A stretch of DNA of 34,004 nucleotides from Candidatus Eiseniibacteriota bacterium (GTDB lineage Bacteria; Eisenbacteria; RBG-16-71-46). The notes under the pieces are model-generated. The model did no database searches and had not been told where the DNA came from. It saw only the letters and a list, made by a program, of their open reading frames with translations. A program made the translations under genes and the position numbers. The stretch is from NCBI GenBank assembly GCA_025357055.1, contig JANXPZ010000056.1, positions 1 to 34,004 on the forward strand, read 5' to 3'. The first letter of the stretch is position 1. Each line of letters starts with the position of its first letter. Below are positions 7,965 to 14,937 of this stretch, piece by piece.

Positions 7965-9320
7965 ATGGCTCCCGCCCCGCACGCGCCCCGCCAGGAAGTG
8001 GATCTCAAGCGCCAGATCGGCCTCTACGCCGCCACGGCCATCACGGTCGGCAACATCGTCGGCTCGGGCATCTTCAAGTCGCCGAACTCGGTCGCGCAGT
8101 TCCTCGACCAGGCGCCGGCGATGATCGCCGTCTGGGTCGTCGGCGGCGTGCTCTCGCTCTGCGGCTCGCTCGCGCTGGTGGAGCTGGCGGTCGCGCACCC
8201 GAAGACCGGCGGGCTCTACGTCTTCATCCGCGAGGGCTTCGGCGACGCCTGGGCCTTCACCTTCGGCTGGGCCAACCTCTGGGTCATCAAGCCCACGCTC
8301 ATCGCCGCCATCACCTTCGTGTTCGCCGAGTACTTCTGCGACGCCGTGGGCCTGCCGCGCGGCGCGTTGCTGCCGGCGGGCTGCGCCGCCATCGTGCTGC
8401 TGACCGGCGTCAACGCGCTGGGCGTGCGGGAGGGCGCGCGCACCGCCTCGCTCTTCACCACGCTCAAGGTGCTCGGCATCGCGGCGCTGTGCGTGGCGGC
8501 GTTCGCGCTCCCGCACTCCGGCGCGCTGGCGGGTGCGCCGGTCGCCGCCGGACCCGCCGCGCGGCCGCTGCTGCTCGCCATGGTGCTGGCGATGATCCCG
8601 GTGCTCTTCGCCTACGACGGCTGGACCGACGCCACCTACGTGGGCGGCGAGATCGTGGAGCCGAAGCGGAACCTCCCGATCGCCATCCTCTGGGGCACGG
8701 TGCTGGTCATCGCGATCTACGTGGTGACGAACCTGGCCTACTTCCGCGTGCTCACTCCGGCGGAGGTGGCCGCCTACCCGGTGGTGGGCGCCGAGACCAT
8801 GCGCCGCCTGCTCGGGCCGTGGGGCAGCCGCGCGCTGGCGGTGCTGGTAGCGGTCTCGGCCTTCGGCACGGTGAACGGCGCCATCCTCACCGGGCCGCGC
8901 GTCACGCTCGCCATGGCCGCCGACGGACTGCTGTGGAAGCCGCTCGCCCACGTGGACCCCCGGCGCTCCGCGCCCGACCGCGCGCTGTGGCTGCAGGCGG
9001 CGCTCTCCTGCCTCTGGCTGTGGATCGCCAGTTCGTTCGAGGACGTCTCGGGCTGGTTCGTGACCACGATGTGGCTCTTCTACGGGGTCACGACCGCGGC
9101 GCTCTTCGTCCAGCGCCGCCGCGAGCGCGAGTCCGGCGTGCGCCTCTCCGATTACCGCACGCCGCTCTACCCGCTCACGCCCATCGTCTTCATCCTCGTC
9201 ACCGTGGCCATCATCGCGAGCGACCTGTCGGCCAGCGGCTGGCGCGCCGCAGCCGGCGTGATCCTCGCCGCGCTCGGCTTCCCGGTGTACTTCGTCTGGC
9301 GCAGGCGAAGGGGCGCATGA
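7965..9320 (+). CDS. APC-superfamily amino-acid permease
   Basis: This 451-residue integral membrane protein has about 12 hydrophobic segments. The start of helix 1 carries the family signature ITVGNIVGSGIFKSP; the Gly-rich unwound stretch GSGIF binds the substrate amino and carboxyl groups in APC transporters. Other family marks are KTGGLYVFIREGFGD and FAYDGWTDATYVGGEI. It resembles the L-type/basic amino-acid antiporter branch, but the substrate cannot be read from the sequence. It starts 7 bases after the MoxR stop, and its own stop overlaps the DUF58 start (ATGA at 9317-9320). It is therefore built into the MoxR-DUF58 operon rather than loosely adjacent. Confidence 0.9.
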   Translation: MAPAPHAPRQEVDLKRQIGLYAATAITVGNIVGSGIFKSPNSVAQFLDQAPAMIAVWVVGGVLSLCGSLALVELAVAHPKTGGLYVFIREGFGDAWAFTFGWANLWVIKPTLIAAITFVFAEYFCDAVGLPRGALLPAGCAAIVLLTGVNALGVREGARTASLFTTLKVLGIAALCVAAFALPHSGALAGAPVAAGPAARPLLLAMVLAMIPVLFAYDGWTDATYVGGEIVEPKRNLPIAILWGTVLVIAIYVVTNLAYFRVLTPAEVAAYPVVGAETMRRLLGPWGSRALAVLVAVSAFGTVNGAILTGPRVTLAMAADGLLWKPLAHVDPRRSAPDRALWLQAALSCLWLWIASSFEDVSGWFVTTMWLFYGVTTAALFVQRRRERESGVRLSDYRTPLYPLTPIVFILVTVAIIASDLSASGWRAAAGVILAALGFPVYFVWRRRRGA

Positions 9321-10279
9321 GCGCCTCCTTCCCGCGCTCCGGCTCCGGCGCCCGCCCCGACCTCGGGCTGGCGGGCGCGCGCCCCGCGGGCCGGGAGCTG
9401 CTCGACCCCGCCGTGGTCGCGCGGCTCGCGCACCTCGACGTGCGCGCGCGGCTGGTGGTGGAGGGCTTCATCGCCGGCATGCACCGCTCGCCGTTCCACG
9501 GCTTCAGCGTCGAGTTCGCCGAGCACCGGCCCTACATGCCCGGCGATCCGCTCAAGAGCCTCGACTGGAAGGTCTGGGCGCGCACCGACCGCTTCCTCGT
9601 CAAGCAGTACAACGAGGAGACCAACCTGCGCTGCCACCTGCTGGTGGACTTCTCGGGCTCGATGGGTTTCCGCTCGGCGCGCGCCGCCATGACCAAGCTC
9701 GAATACGCCCAGTGCCTGGCCGCCTCGCTCGCCTGGCTCATGCTCCATCAGCAGGACGCCGTGGGCCTGCTGCTGTTCGCCGAACGGCCGCTGCGCTACG
9801 TGCCGGCGCGCGCCGTGCGCTCGCACCTCGACGTGGTGCTGAAGACGCTCGGCGGGATCGAGCCGCAGGGCCGCACGCGGCTCGGGCCCGCGCTGCACGA
9901 GCTGGCCGAGCGCATCAAGCGCCGCGGCCTGGTCGTGCTCTGCTCGGACCTCATGGACCGGCCGGGCGAGGTGCTGGCCGGGCTCCAGCATTTCCGCCAC
10001 GACCATCACGAGGTGGTGGTCTTCCACATCCTCGACCCCGACGAGCTCGACTTCCCCTACACCGACAGCACGACCTTCGTCGACCTGGAGAACGGTGAGC
10101 GGCTCACCACCGAGCCCTGGGAGATCGCGCGCCGCTACCGCGAGCGGCTCGCCGCCTGGACCGCGCAGTACCGGCGGCAGTGCCGCGAGAACCGCATCGA
10201 CTACGTCCAGATCGACACGCGCACCCCGTTCGACCAGGCGCTGCTCGCGTACCTCGAGAAGCGCGCGAGGCTGCTGTGA
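9317..10279 (+). CDS. DUF58-family protein with vWA-like domain
   Basis: The product has 320 residues. It shows the DUF58 core: HRSPFHGFSVEFAEHRPY, then GDPLKSLDWKVWARTDRF, a segment strongly conserved in this family. A vWA-like fold follows, with the metal-site motif DFSGSM and a later LVVLCSDLMD strand. No membrane segment is evident, so it is probably cytoplasmic or peripheral. DUF58 proteins are the regular partner of MoxR ATPases. The start is ATG 9317, overlapping the permease stop. Its own stop overlaps a possible micro-gene start at 10276. Confidence 0.92.
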   Translation: MSASFPRSGSGARPDLGLAGARPAGRELLDPAVVARLAHLDVRARLVVEGFIAGMHRSPFHGFSVEFAEHRPYMPGDPLKSLDWKVWARTDRFLVKQYNEETNLRCHLLVDFSGSMGFRSARAAMTKLEYAQCLAASLAWLMLHQQDAVGLLLFAERPLRYVPARAVRSHLDVVLKTLGGIEPQGRTRLGPALHELAERIKRRGLVVLCSDLMDRPGEVLAGLQHFRHDHHEVVVFHILDPDELDFPYTDSTTFVDLENGERLTTEPWEIARRYRERLAAWTAQYRRQCRENRIDYVQIDTRTPFDQALLAYLEKRARLL

Positions 10280-10383
10280 TCCGCCACCCCGGCCCCGCAG
10301 CGCCCGGCCGGGGGATCCACCCGCTCCCCCGGATCGAGGCGCGGGAGGCGGCGGGCCCCGCGGGGCGTGAGGTGGCGCCGTGA
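10276..10383 (+). CDS. Possible 35-residue micro-gene linking the DUF58 and BatA-like genes
   Basis: GTG 10276 overlaps the DUF58 stop (GTGA) and has GAGG at 10267-10270, five bases upstream. Its stop at 10381-10383 overlaps the GTG start of the next gene (GTGA at 10380-10383). The product would be a Pro/Arg/Ala-rich peptide with no known fold. The two exact 4-base overlaps and the ribosome site are seen in the sequence; real translation is inference. It may serve only to carry ribosomes across the 100-base gap. Confidence 0.35.
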   Translation: MIRHPGPAAPGRGIHPLPRIEAREAAGPAGREVAP

Positions 10384-12449
10384 GCTTCCTCAACCCGTTC
10401 TTCCTCTTCGGCCTGCTCGCCGCGGCCATCCCGGTCGTCATCCACCTGTTCACGCGGCGGCGCCCGCGCGAGCGGCCGTTCCCCTCGCTCGAGTTCCTCG
10501 CCGAGGTGAACCAGAGCGAGATCCGCCGCCTGCGCCTGAGACAATGGCTGCTGCTCCTGCTGCGCACGCTGGCGGTGGCCGCGATCGCGCTGGCCATGGC
10601 GCGGCCGGCCGTGCGGAGCACCGGGGCCCATTCCCGCGCCGCGACCACCGTGATCGCGCTCGTGGACGTGAGCGGCAGCATGGGCGCCGCCGCCGGCGTG
10701 TCCCCGCGGGGCCTGGCGGCCACGCTCGCGGGGCAGGCCCGCCAGGTGGTCGAGGACCTGCTCACGACGCTCGGGCCGTCCGACGAGCTGCTGCTCGTCC
10801 CCTACGACCGCGCCCCGCATCCCGGGAGCGCGCGGCCGAGCAGCGACGTCGGACGGCTGCGCGCGGCCGTGCAGATGCTGGACGCGGGCGCGATGACCAC
10901 GGACCACCGCGCCGCACTCGAGTTCGCCGCCCGCGCACTGGCCGGGACGCAGGCGCTCAACCGCGAGTTGTTCTGGGTCTCGGACTTCCAGGCTGCGGGC
11001 TTCCCCGGGAACTCGTTCCGCGCCGCGCCCGCCGGGCCCTGGGCGCTGGCGCGCGTCTACCTGGTCCCGCTCGCCCCGCGCAGCCGCGCCAACGTGGCCC
11101 TCACCGATGCGGCGCTCGCGCCCACGGAGAGTGGCCTCGCGCTCACCGTGTCGGCCTCGTCGTACGGCGCGAACCCGGGCGATCTCGCCGTCGAGGCGCA
11201 CGACGCGCAGACCGGCGCCGAGCTGGCGCGCGGCTTCCTCGGCCTGCCCGCACGCGGCGCCACGGCGACGCTCCTGCCGCTCGCGCGCATCCCCGACCAG
11301 GGCGGCGTGGTCACGATCCCGGACGATCCCCTGCCCCTCGACGACCGCCGCGTGTTCGCGGCCGGCCGCTCGGGCACGCTGCGCGTCGTGCTGCGCGAGG
11401 ACGGCCCGCCCTCCACGCTCCGGCTCGCGCTCGAGGCGGGGGCCCCGGCCTCGGGTCTGGCGGTCGAGACCGTGGCCGCGGCGGCGCTGCCCGCGCGGCT
11501 CGCGGGTGCGGACGTGCTGGTGCTGAACGATCTCGAGCGGCTGGGCGCGATGGAGACCCAGGCCGTGCTCGACTTCCAGCGCTCGGGCGGCGGCGTGCTC
11601 GTCGTGCTCGGCGGCCGCGCCGACGCCGCCTTCTGGAACGGTTCGCTGCTGCGCGAGGCGGGTCTGGGCACGCTCGGCGTCGTCGAGCAGGCCGCGCCCG
11701 GGGCCGCCTGGCGCCTGGTGCGCTCGCTCGCGGGACACGCCGCGCTCGTGGGCTTCCCCGCGCGGCCGGGGGAGCCGTTCACCACCGCGCGCTTCCGCTC
11801 CATCCGCGCGTTCGCCGCGGCCCCGGGCGCCCGCACCCTGCTCGAGTTCGACCGCGCGCACCCCGCGCTGGTCGAGGGCACGCGCGTGCTGGCCTTCGCG
11901 GCGGGGCTCGACCCGCAGGTCTCCGACTTCCCCGTGAGCGGCGCGTTCCTGCCGCTCCTGCACCAGGCGGTCAAGGTGCTGGGCCGCGGCACGGCGGCCG
12001 CTTCCTTGATGCCGGGTGAGCGCTACCGTGCGCCCGCGGCGACCGGCCTGTGGCGCATCGAGGACGAGCAGGGGCGCGAGGTGCCGGCCGAACTGGTCGC
12101 CGCGGCGGGCGCGACGCGCCTGGTCTCGGCTCCGCTCGAGCGGCCCGGCCTCTACCGCGTGGTCCAGGGCGCGACCGTGCGCAGCACGTTCGCCGTGAAC
12201 CCGGACCCGCGCGAGTCGGACCTGGCGGCCCTCCCGGGGGCGGCGCTGCTGCGCGCGTTCCCCGCCGGACGCGCGCAGATCGTCGAGCCGGGCGCCGACC
12301 TCGCGCGCCGCGTGCGCGAGGCCCGCTTCGGGCGCGAGTTGTGGTCCTGGTTCGTGGCGCTGGCGCTGCTGCTGCTCGTCGCCGAGAGCGTGGTCGGACG
12401 GCTCGGCCTGGCGGGGCCCGGGGGCGCCGCCGCTCCGCCGCGCACCTAG
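10380..12449 (+). CDS. BatA-like membrane protein with vWA domain (aerotolerance-regulator type)
   Basis: The 689-residue protein starts at GTG 10380 behind GAGGTGG (10369-10375). Residues 1-~75 are the BatA N-terminal domain: MSFLNPFFLFGLLAAAIPVV, then IHLFTRRRPRERPFPSLEFL and a second membrane helix. A vWA domain follows, with the metal-site motif DVSGSM at residues 96-101. The middle (~260-580) holds beta-rich and class-I glutamine-amidotransferase-like stretches, as in large BatA-type proteins. One helix near the C-terminus (WSWFVALALLLLVAESVVG) anchors the end. With MoxR and DUF58 it forms the usual ATPase/vWA set thought to handle envelope proteins or stress. The stop is 8 bases before the next ATG. 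Confidence 0.85.
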   Translation: MSFLNPFFLFGLLAAAIPVVIHLFTRRRPRERPFPSLEFLAEVNQSEIRRLRLRQWLLLLLRTLAVAAIALAMARPAVRSTGAHSRAATTVIALVDVSGSMGAAAGVSPRGLAATLAGQARQVVEDLLTTLGPSDELLLVPYDRAPHPGSARPSSDVGRLRAAVQMLDAGAMTTDHRAALEFAARALAGTQALNRELFWVSDFQAAGFPGNSFRAAPAGPWALARVYLVPLAPRSRANVALTDAALAPTESGLALTVSASSYGANPGDLAVEAHDAQTGAELARGFLGLPARGATATLLPLARIPDQGGVVTIPDDPLPLDDRRVFAAGRSGTLRVVLREDGPPSTLRLALEAGAPASGLAVETVAAAALPARLAGADVLVLNDLERLGAMETQAVLDFQRSGGGVLVVLGGRADAAFWNGSLLREAGLGTLGVVEQAAPGAAWRLVRSLAGHAALVGFPARPGEPFTTARFRSIRAFAAAPGARTLLEFDRAHPALVEGTRVLAFAAGLDPQVSDFPVSGAFLPLLHQAVKVLGRGTAAASLMPGERYRAPAATGLWRIEDEQGREVPAELVAAAGATRLVSAPLERPGLYRVVQGATVRSTFAVNPDPRESDLAALPGAALLRAFPAGRAQIVEPGADLARRVREARFGRELWSWFVALALLLLVAESVVGRLGLAGPGGAAAPPRT

Positions 12450-12457
12450 CCCGGACC

Positions 12458-13345
12458 ATGCCACCGCGCCTGCAGGCCTTCCTCGCCGTCGTCCTCTGGG
12501 GGATCTCGTTCGTCGCCACCAAGGCGGCGCTGCGCGAGATCTCGCCCGTCACGCTCATCTTCACGCGTTCCGCGCTGGGGACCCTGCTGCTGCTCGCCAC
12601 GCTCGCCGCGCGCCGCCTGCCGCTGGTGCCGCCGCGCGCCTCGTGGGGCCCGCTCGCGCTGATGGGCTTCGTCGGGGTGTGCTTCCATCAGCTGCTCCAG
12701 GCCTTCGGCATCCGGCTCACGACCGCCGTGCAGGCCGGCTGGATCGTCGGGCTGATCCCCATCTGGTCGGCGGTGCTGGCGGGGTTGTTCCTGCGCGAGC
12801 GCTTCGGCACAGGCAAGATCGCGGGGCTCGCGCTCGGCTTCGCGGGCGCCGCGCTGGTGGTGTCCCGCGGGCGCGCGACCCCGGACCTCCTCGCCCTGCC
12901 GGGCACGCGCGGCGACCTGCTGATGCTCGCGAGCACGCTCAACTGGGCGATCTACACCACGCTCGGGCACGCCACGATCCGGCGCCTCGGAAGCCTGCGC
13001 GCCACCGCGGGCGCGATGCTCGTCGGCGGGCTGATGCTCACTCCGCTCTTCCTGGGCACGGGCGGCTGGCGGGAATACGCGACGCTCTCCGGCGCCGGGA
13101 TCGCGGCGGTGCTGTACCTGGGGATCGGCGCCTCGGGACTCGGCTACCTGTTCTGGTACGGCGCACTCGAGCGCGTGGAGGCCTCGCGGGTCGCGGCGTT
13201 CCTGTACCTCGAGCCACTCGTGACGCTGGTCACGGCCGTCGCACTGCTGCACGAGCCCGTGGGTCTGACGACCCTGGCCGGCGGGCTCGTCGTACTCGCG
13301 GGCGTCGCGCTGGTGCAACGCGCACCGGCGCGTGCCGCCCCCTGA
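12458..13345 (+). CDS. EamA/DMT-family transporter
   Basis: The 295-residue protein has ten hydrophobic helices in two EamA repeats. Each half opens or closes with family motifs, such as LWGISFVATKAAL at the start, FLRERFGTGKIAGLALGFAGAALV at the first repeat's end, and YLEPLVTLVTAVALLHEPVG in the second. EamA proteins export amino acids, nucleosides or other metabolites; the substrate is not predictable. It follows the BatA-like gene by 8 bases and precedes a small cupin gene by 19 bases, so it is probably co-transcribed with both. Confidence 0.9.
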   Translation: MPPRLQAFLAVVLWGISFVATKAALREISPVTLIFTRSALGTLLLLATLAARRLPLVPPRASWGPLALMGFVGVCFHQLLQAFGIRLTTAVQAGWIVGLIPIWSAVLAGLFLRERFGTGKIAGLALGFAGAALVVSRGRATPDLLALPGTRGDLLMLASTLNWAIYTTLGHATIRRLGSLRATAGAMLVGGLMLTPLFLGTGGWREYATLSGAGIAAVLYLGIGASGLGYLFWYGALERVEASRVAAFLYLEPLVTLVTAVALLHEPVGLTTLAGGLVVLAGVALVQRAPARAAP

Positions 13346-13364
13346 CCGGGAGGGACACGTTCCG

Positions 13365-13706
13365 ATGACACCCGCTGAGCAGGACCCGCAGGGCACCGCA
13401 CCGCTGACGGGCGTGATGGCCGACCTGGTGTCCTACCAGGCCGGCTCGGTGGTGAGCCGCATCATCCTCAAGCAGAGCACCGGCAACGTGACCGTGTTCG
13501 CCTTCGACCAGGGCCAGGGCCTGAGCGAGCACACCACGCCCTTCGACGCGCTGGTCCAGATCCTCGACGGCGCGGCGGAGATCACCGTGGGCGGCACGCC
13601 CCACGACCTGCGGACGGGAGAGATGATCCTCATGCCCGCGAACGTCCCGCACGCGCTCAAGGCGAACCAGCGCTTCAAGATGACGCTGACGATGATCCGT
13701 TCGTAG
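13365..13706 (+). CDS. Small cupin-domain protein
   Basis: ATG 13365 is preceded by GGGAGGG at 13348-13354; the upstream in-frame ATG at 13332 lies inside the EamA gene. The 113-residue product is a single cupin barrel. Motif 1 is SEHTTPFDALVQILDG and motif 2 is GEMILMPANVPHALKA. Motif 1 has only one His and no clear Glu, so metal binding may be reduced compared with the HxH...E consensus. The family covers many small binding or isomerase proteins, and no substrate can be named. The gene ends an operon: a strong hairpin follows. Confidence 0.85.
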   Translation: MTPAEQDPQGTAPLTGVMADLVSYQAGSVVSRIILKQSTGNVTVFAFDQGQGLSEHTTPFDALVQILDGAAEITVGGTPHDLRTGEMILMPANVPHALKANQRFKMTLTMIRS

Positions 13707-13720
13707 ACCGGGATGATGCG

Positions 13721-13756
13721 CGAAGCCCCCGGCGCCTTCCGGCCCCGGGGGCTTCG
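13721..13756. terminator. Bidirectional hairpin terminator between cupin and ompA genes
   Basis: Perfect 12-base arms (13721-13732 and 13745-13756, CGAAGCCCCCGG and its complement) with a 12-base loop lie between two convergent genes, 14 bases after one stop and 15 from the other. It can serve both strands. Confidence 0.75.
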
Positions 13757-13771
13757 TTCGCTTCCGCCGCG

Positions 13772-14608
13772 CTACTTGCCCTGCTTCTCTTTGATCGTCA
13801 CGTCCCTGGGGAGCACCTCGGGGTTGATGGCCTTGAGCACCACGCGGCGGTTCATCGCGTAGTCGTCGGCCGACTTCTCCGGCGACACCGCGAGCTGGCT
13901 CTCGCCGTAGCCCTTGGCGAAGACGTTGTCGGCATTCAGGTGGAAGTGCGCCAGCAGGTACTCGCGCACCATCTCCGCCCGGGCCTGGCTCAGCTTCTCG
14001 TTGAACTTCGCCGCGCCGCGCGAATCCGTGTGGCCCTGCACCTCGACCTTGAGGTCCGCGAATTTCTCGATCGCCGCGCCAGCCTCGTCCAGCCGCGCCG
14101 CGGACTCGGGCAGCAGCGTGGCCTTGCTGGTCTCGAAGTAGACGTCACGCAGCACGATGTTCCCGGTCTCGACCAGCTGCTTCTCGACCTCGGACTGCGC
14201 CGGCGTGGCGGCCGGGGGCGGCGTGACCGGACGCTGGATCTCCTGGGCGGGCGGCGGGGGCGGCGGCGTGGCCGGCACGGTCGCGACCGCCAGCTGGCTG
14301 GCGCTGCAACCCACCTTGTTCACCTTCTCGCCCTTGGGGGTGTCGGCGCACTGGTCGAGACCGTCGCAGACCCCGTCACCGTCCGCGTCCGTCTGGCAAC
14401 CCGTCGCGTCGACGAGGCAGCCCTTCGGGGTGTTGTTGCAGTAGTCCACGCGGTCGAAGACGCCGTCCTGGTCATAGTCCACGGCGGGGCAGCTGAAGCA
14501 GGGGGCGGCGGGATCGCGAGGGGTGGCGGCCGTGGCCGTGGTGGCCGAGACGGCGGCGACAAGGGTGACCAGCAGCAGCAGGACAGACAACCGGCGACGG
14601 GTAGACAT
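13772..14608 (-). CDS. OmpA-family outer-membrane/peptidoglycan-binding protein with thrombospondin type-3 repeats
   Basis: The start is ATG 14608 (MSTRRRLSVLLLL), with GGAGGAGG at 14617-14624 on the minus strand; longer frames upstream are not needed. The 278-residue protein has a signal peptide (to about residue 27), then two thrombospondin type-3 calcium-binding repeats (DYDQDGVFDRVDYC, DADGDGVCDGLDQC) with paired Cys. A Pro-rich linker follows, and then an OmpA C-terminal domain (~150-270). That domain shows the peptidoglycan-binding pattern GHTDSRG...N..LS..RA..V..YL and the closing NRRVVL. It has no N-terminal beta-barrel, so it is more a periplasmic peptidoglycan tether than a porin. 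It is transcribed alone from 14685-14714. Confidence 0.93.
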   Translation of the reverse strand: MSTRRRLSVLLLLVTLVAAVSATTATAATPRDPAAPCFSCPAVDYDQDGVFDRVDYCNNTPKGCLVDATGCQTDADGDGVCDGLDQCADTPKGEKVNKVGCSASQLAVATVPATPPPPPPAQEIQRPVTPPPAATPAQSEVEKQLVETGNIVLRDVYFETSKATLLPESAARLDEAGAAIEKFADLKVEVQGHTDSRGAAKFNEKLSQARAEMVREYLLAHFHLNADNVFAKGYGESQLAVSPEKSADDYAMNRRVVLKAINPEVLPRDVTIKEKQGK

Positions 14609-14684
14609 CGGTGCGACCTCCTCCATGATCTGTCGGCCCCCTGGACGCGGACGCGTCGCGGTTCCCGGCGATTCGTAGGACACA

Positions 14685-14714
14685 GTAATACCCTGTCTGG
14701 TTCTTGTGAGCCAA
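14685..14714 (-). promoter_or_regulatory. Promoter of the ompA-like gene
   Basis: On the minus strand, -35 TTGGCT (14714-14709) and -10 TATTAC (14690-14685) are 18 bases apart. The predicted leader is about 70 bases and ends with a strong ribosome site. It lies in a 329-base divergent region shared with mfd. Confidence 0.55.
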
Positions 14715-14817
14715 GCGCCGCTTTTGGGATGCCGGGCGCACGGAATCGGTTCACCGGTGCGGCCCGGGCCCGCCGGGGGCCACCCGCGCCATACCCAACC
14801 ACCCTTCCAGCCGACAC

Positions 14818-14847
14818 TTGAGGCTCCCCACAGCTGGCTGCTAGGCT
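14818..14847 (+). promoter_or_regulatory. Promoter of mfd
   Basis: The -35 TTGAGG (14818-14823) and -10 TAGGCT (14842-14847) are 18 bases apart. Transcription would start near 14854, giving a leader of about 85 bases before ATG 14938. Confidence 0.5.
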
Positions 14848-14904
14848 GCCCCGGTTCCCGCCCTCGTTCCGGGGTCGGAGCAGCATCGTGAACGCGGCCG
14901 TGGA

Positions 14905-14934
14905 CCGCCCGGGAGATCCTCGTGGCGGGTTTTT
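14905..14934 (+). promoter_or_regulatory. Terminator-like hairpin in the mfd leader
   Basis: CCGCC (14905-14909) can pair with GGCGG (14924-14928), with extra inner G-C pairs. It is followed by G and then five T (14930-14934), ending only three bases before the mfd ATG. It could be an attenuator, but the stem is short. Confidence 0.3.
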
Positions 14935-14937
14935 GGC

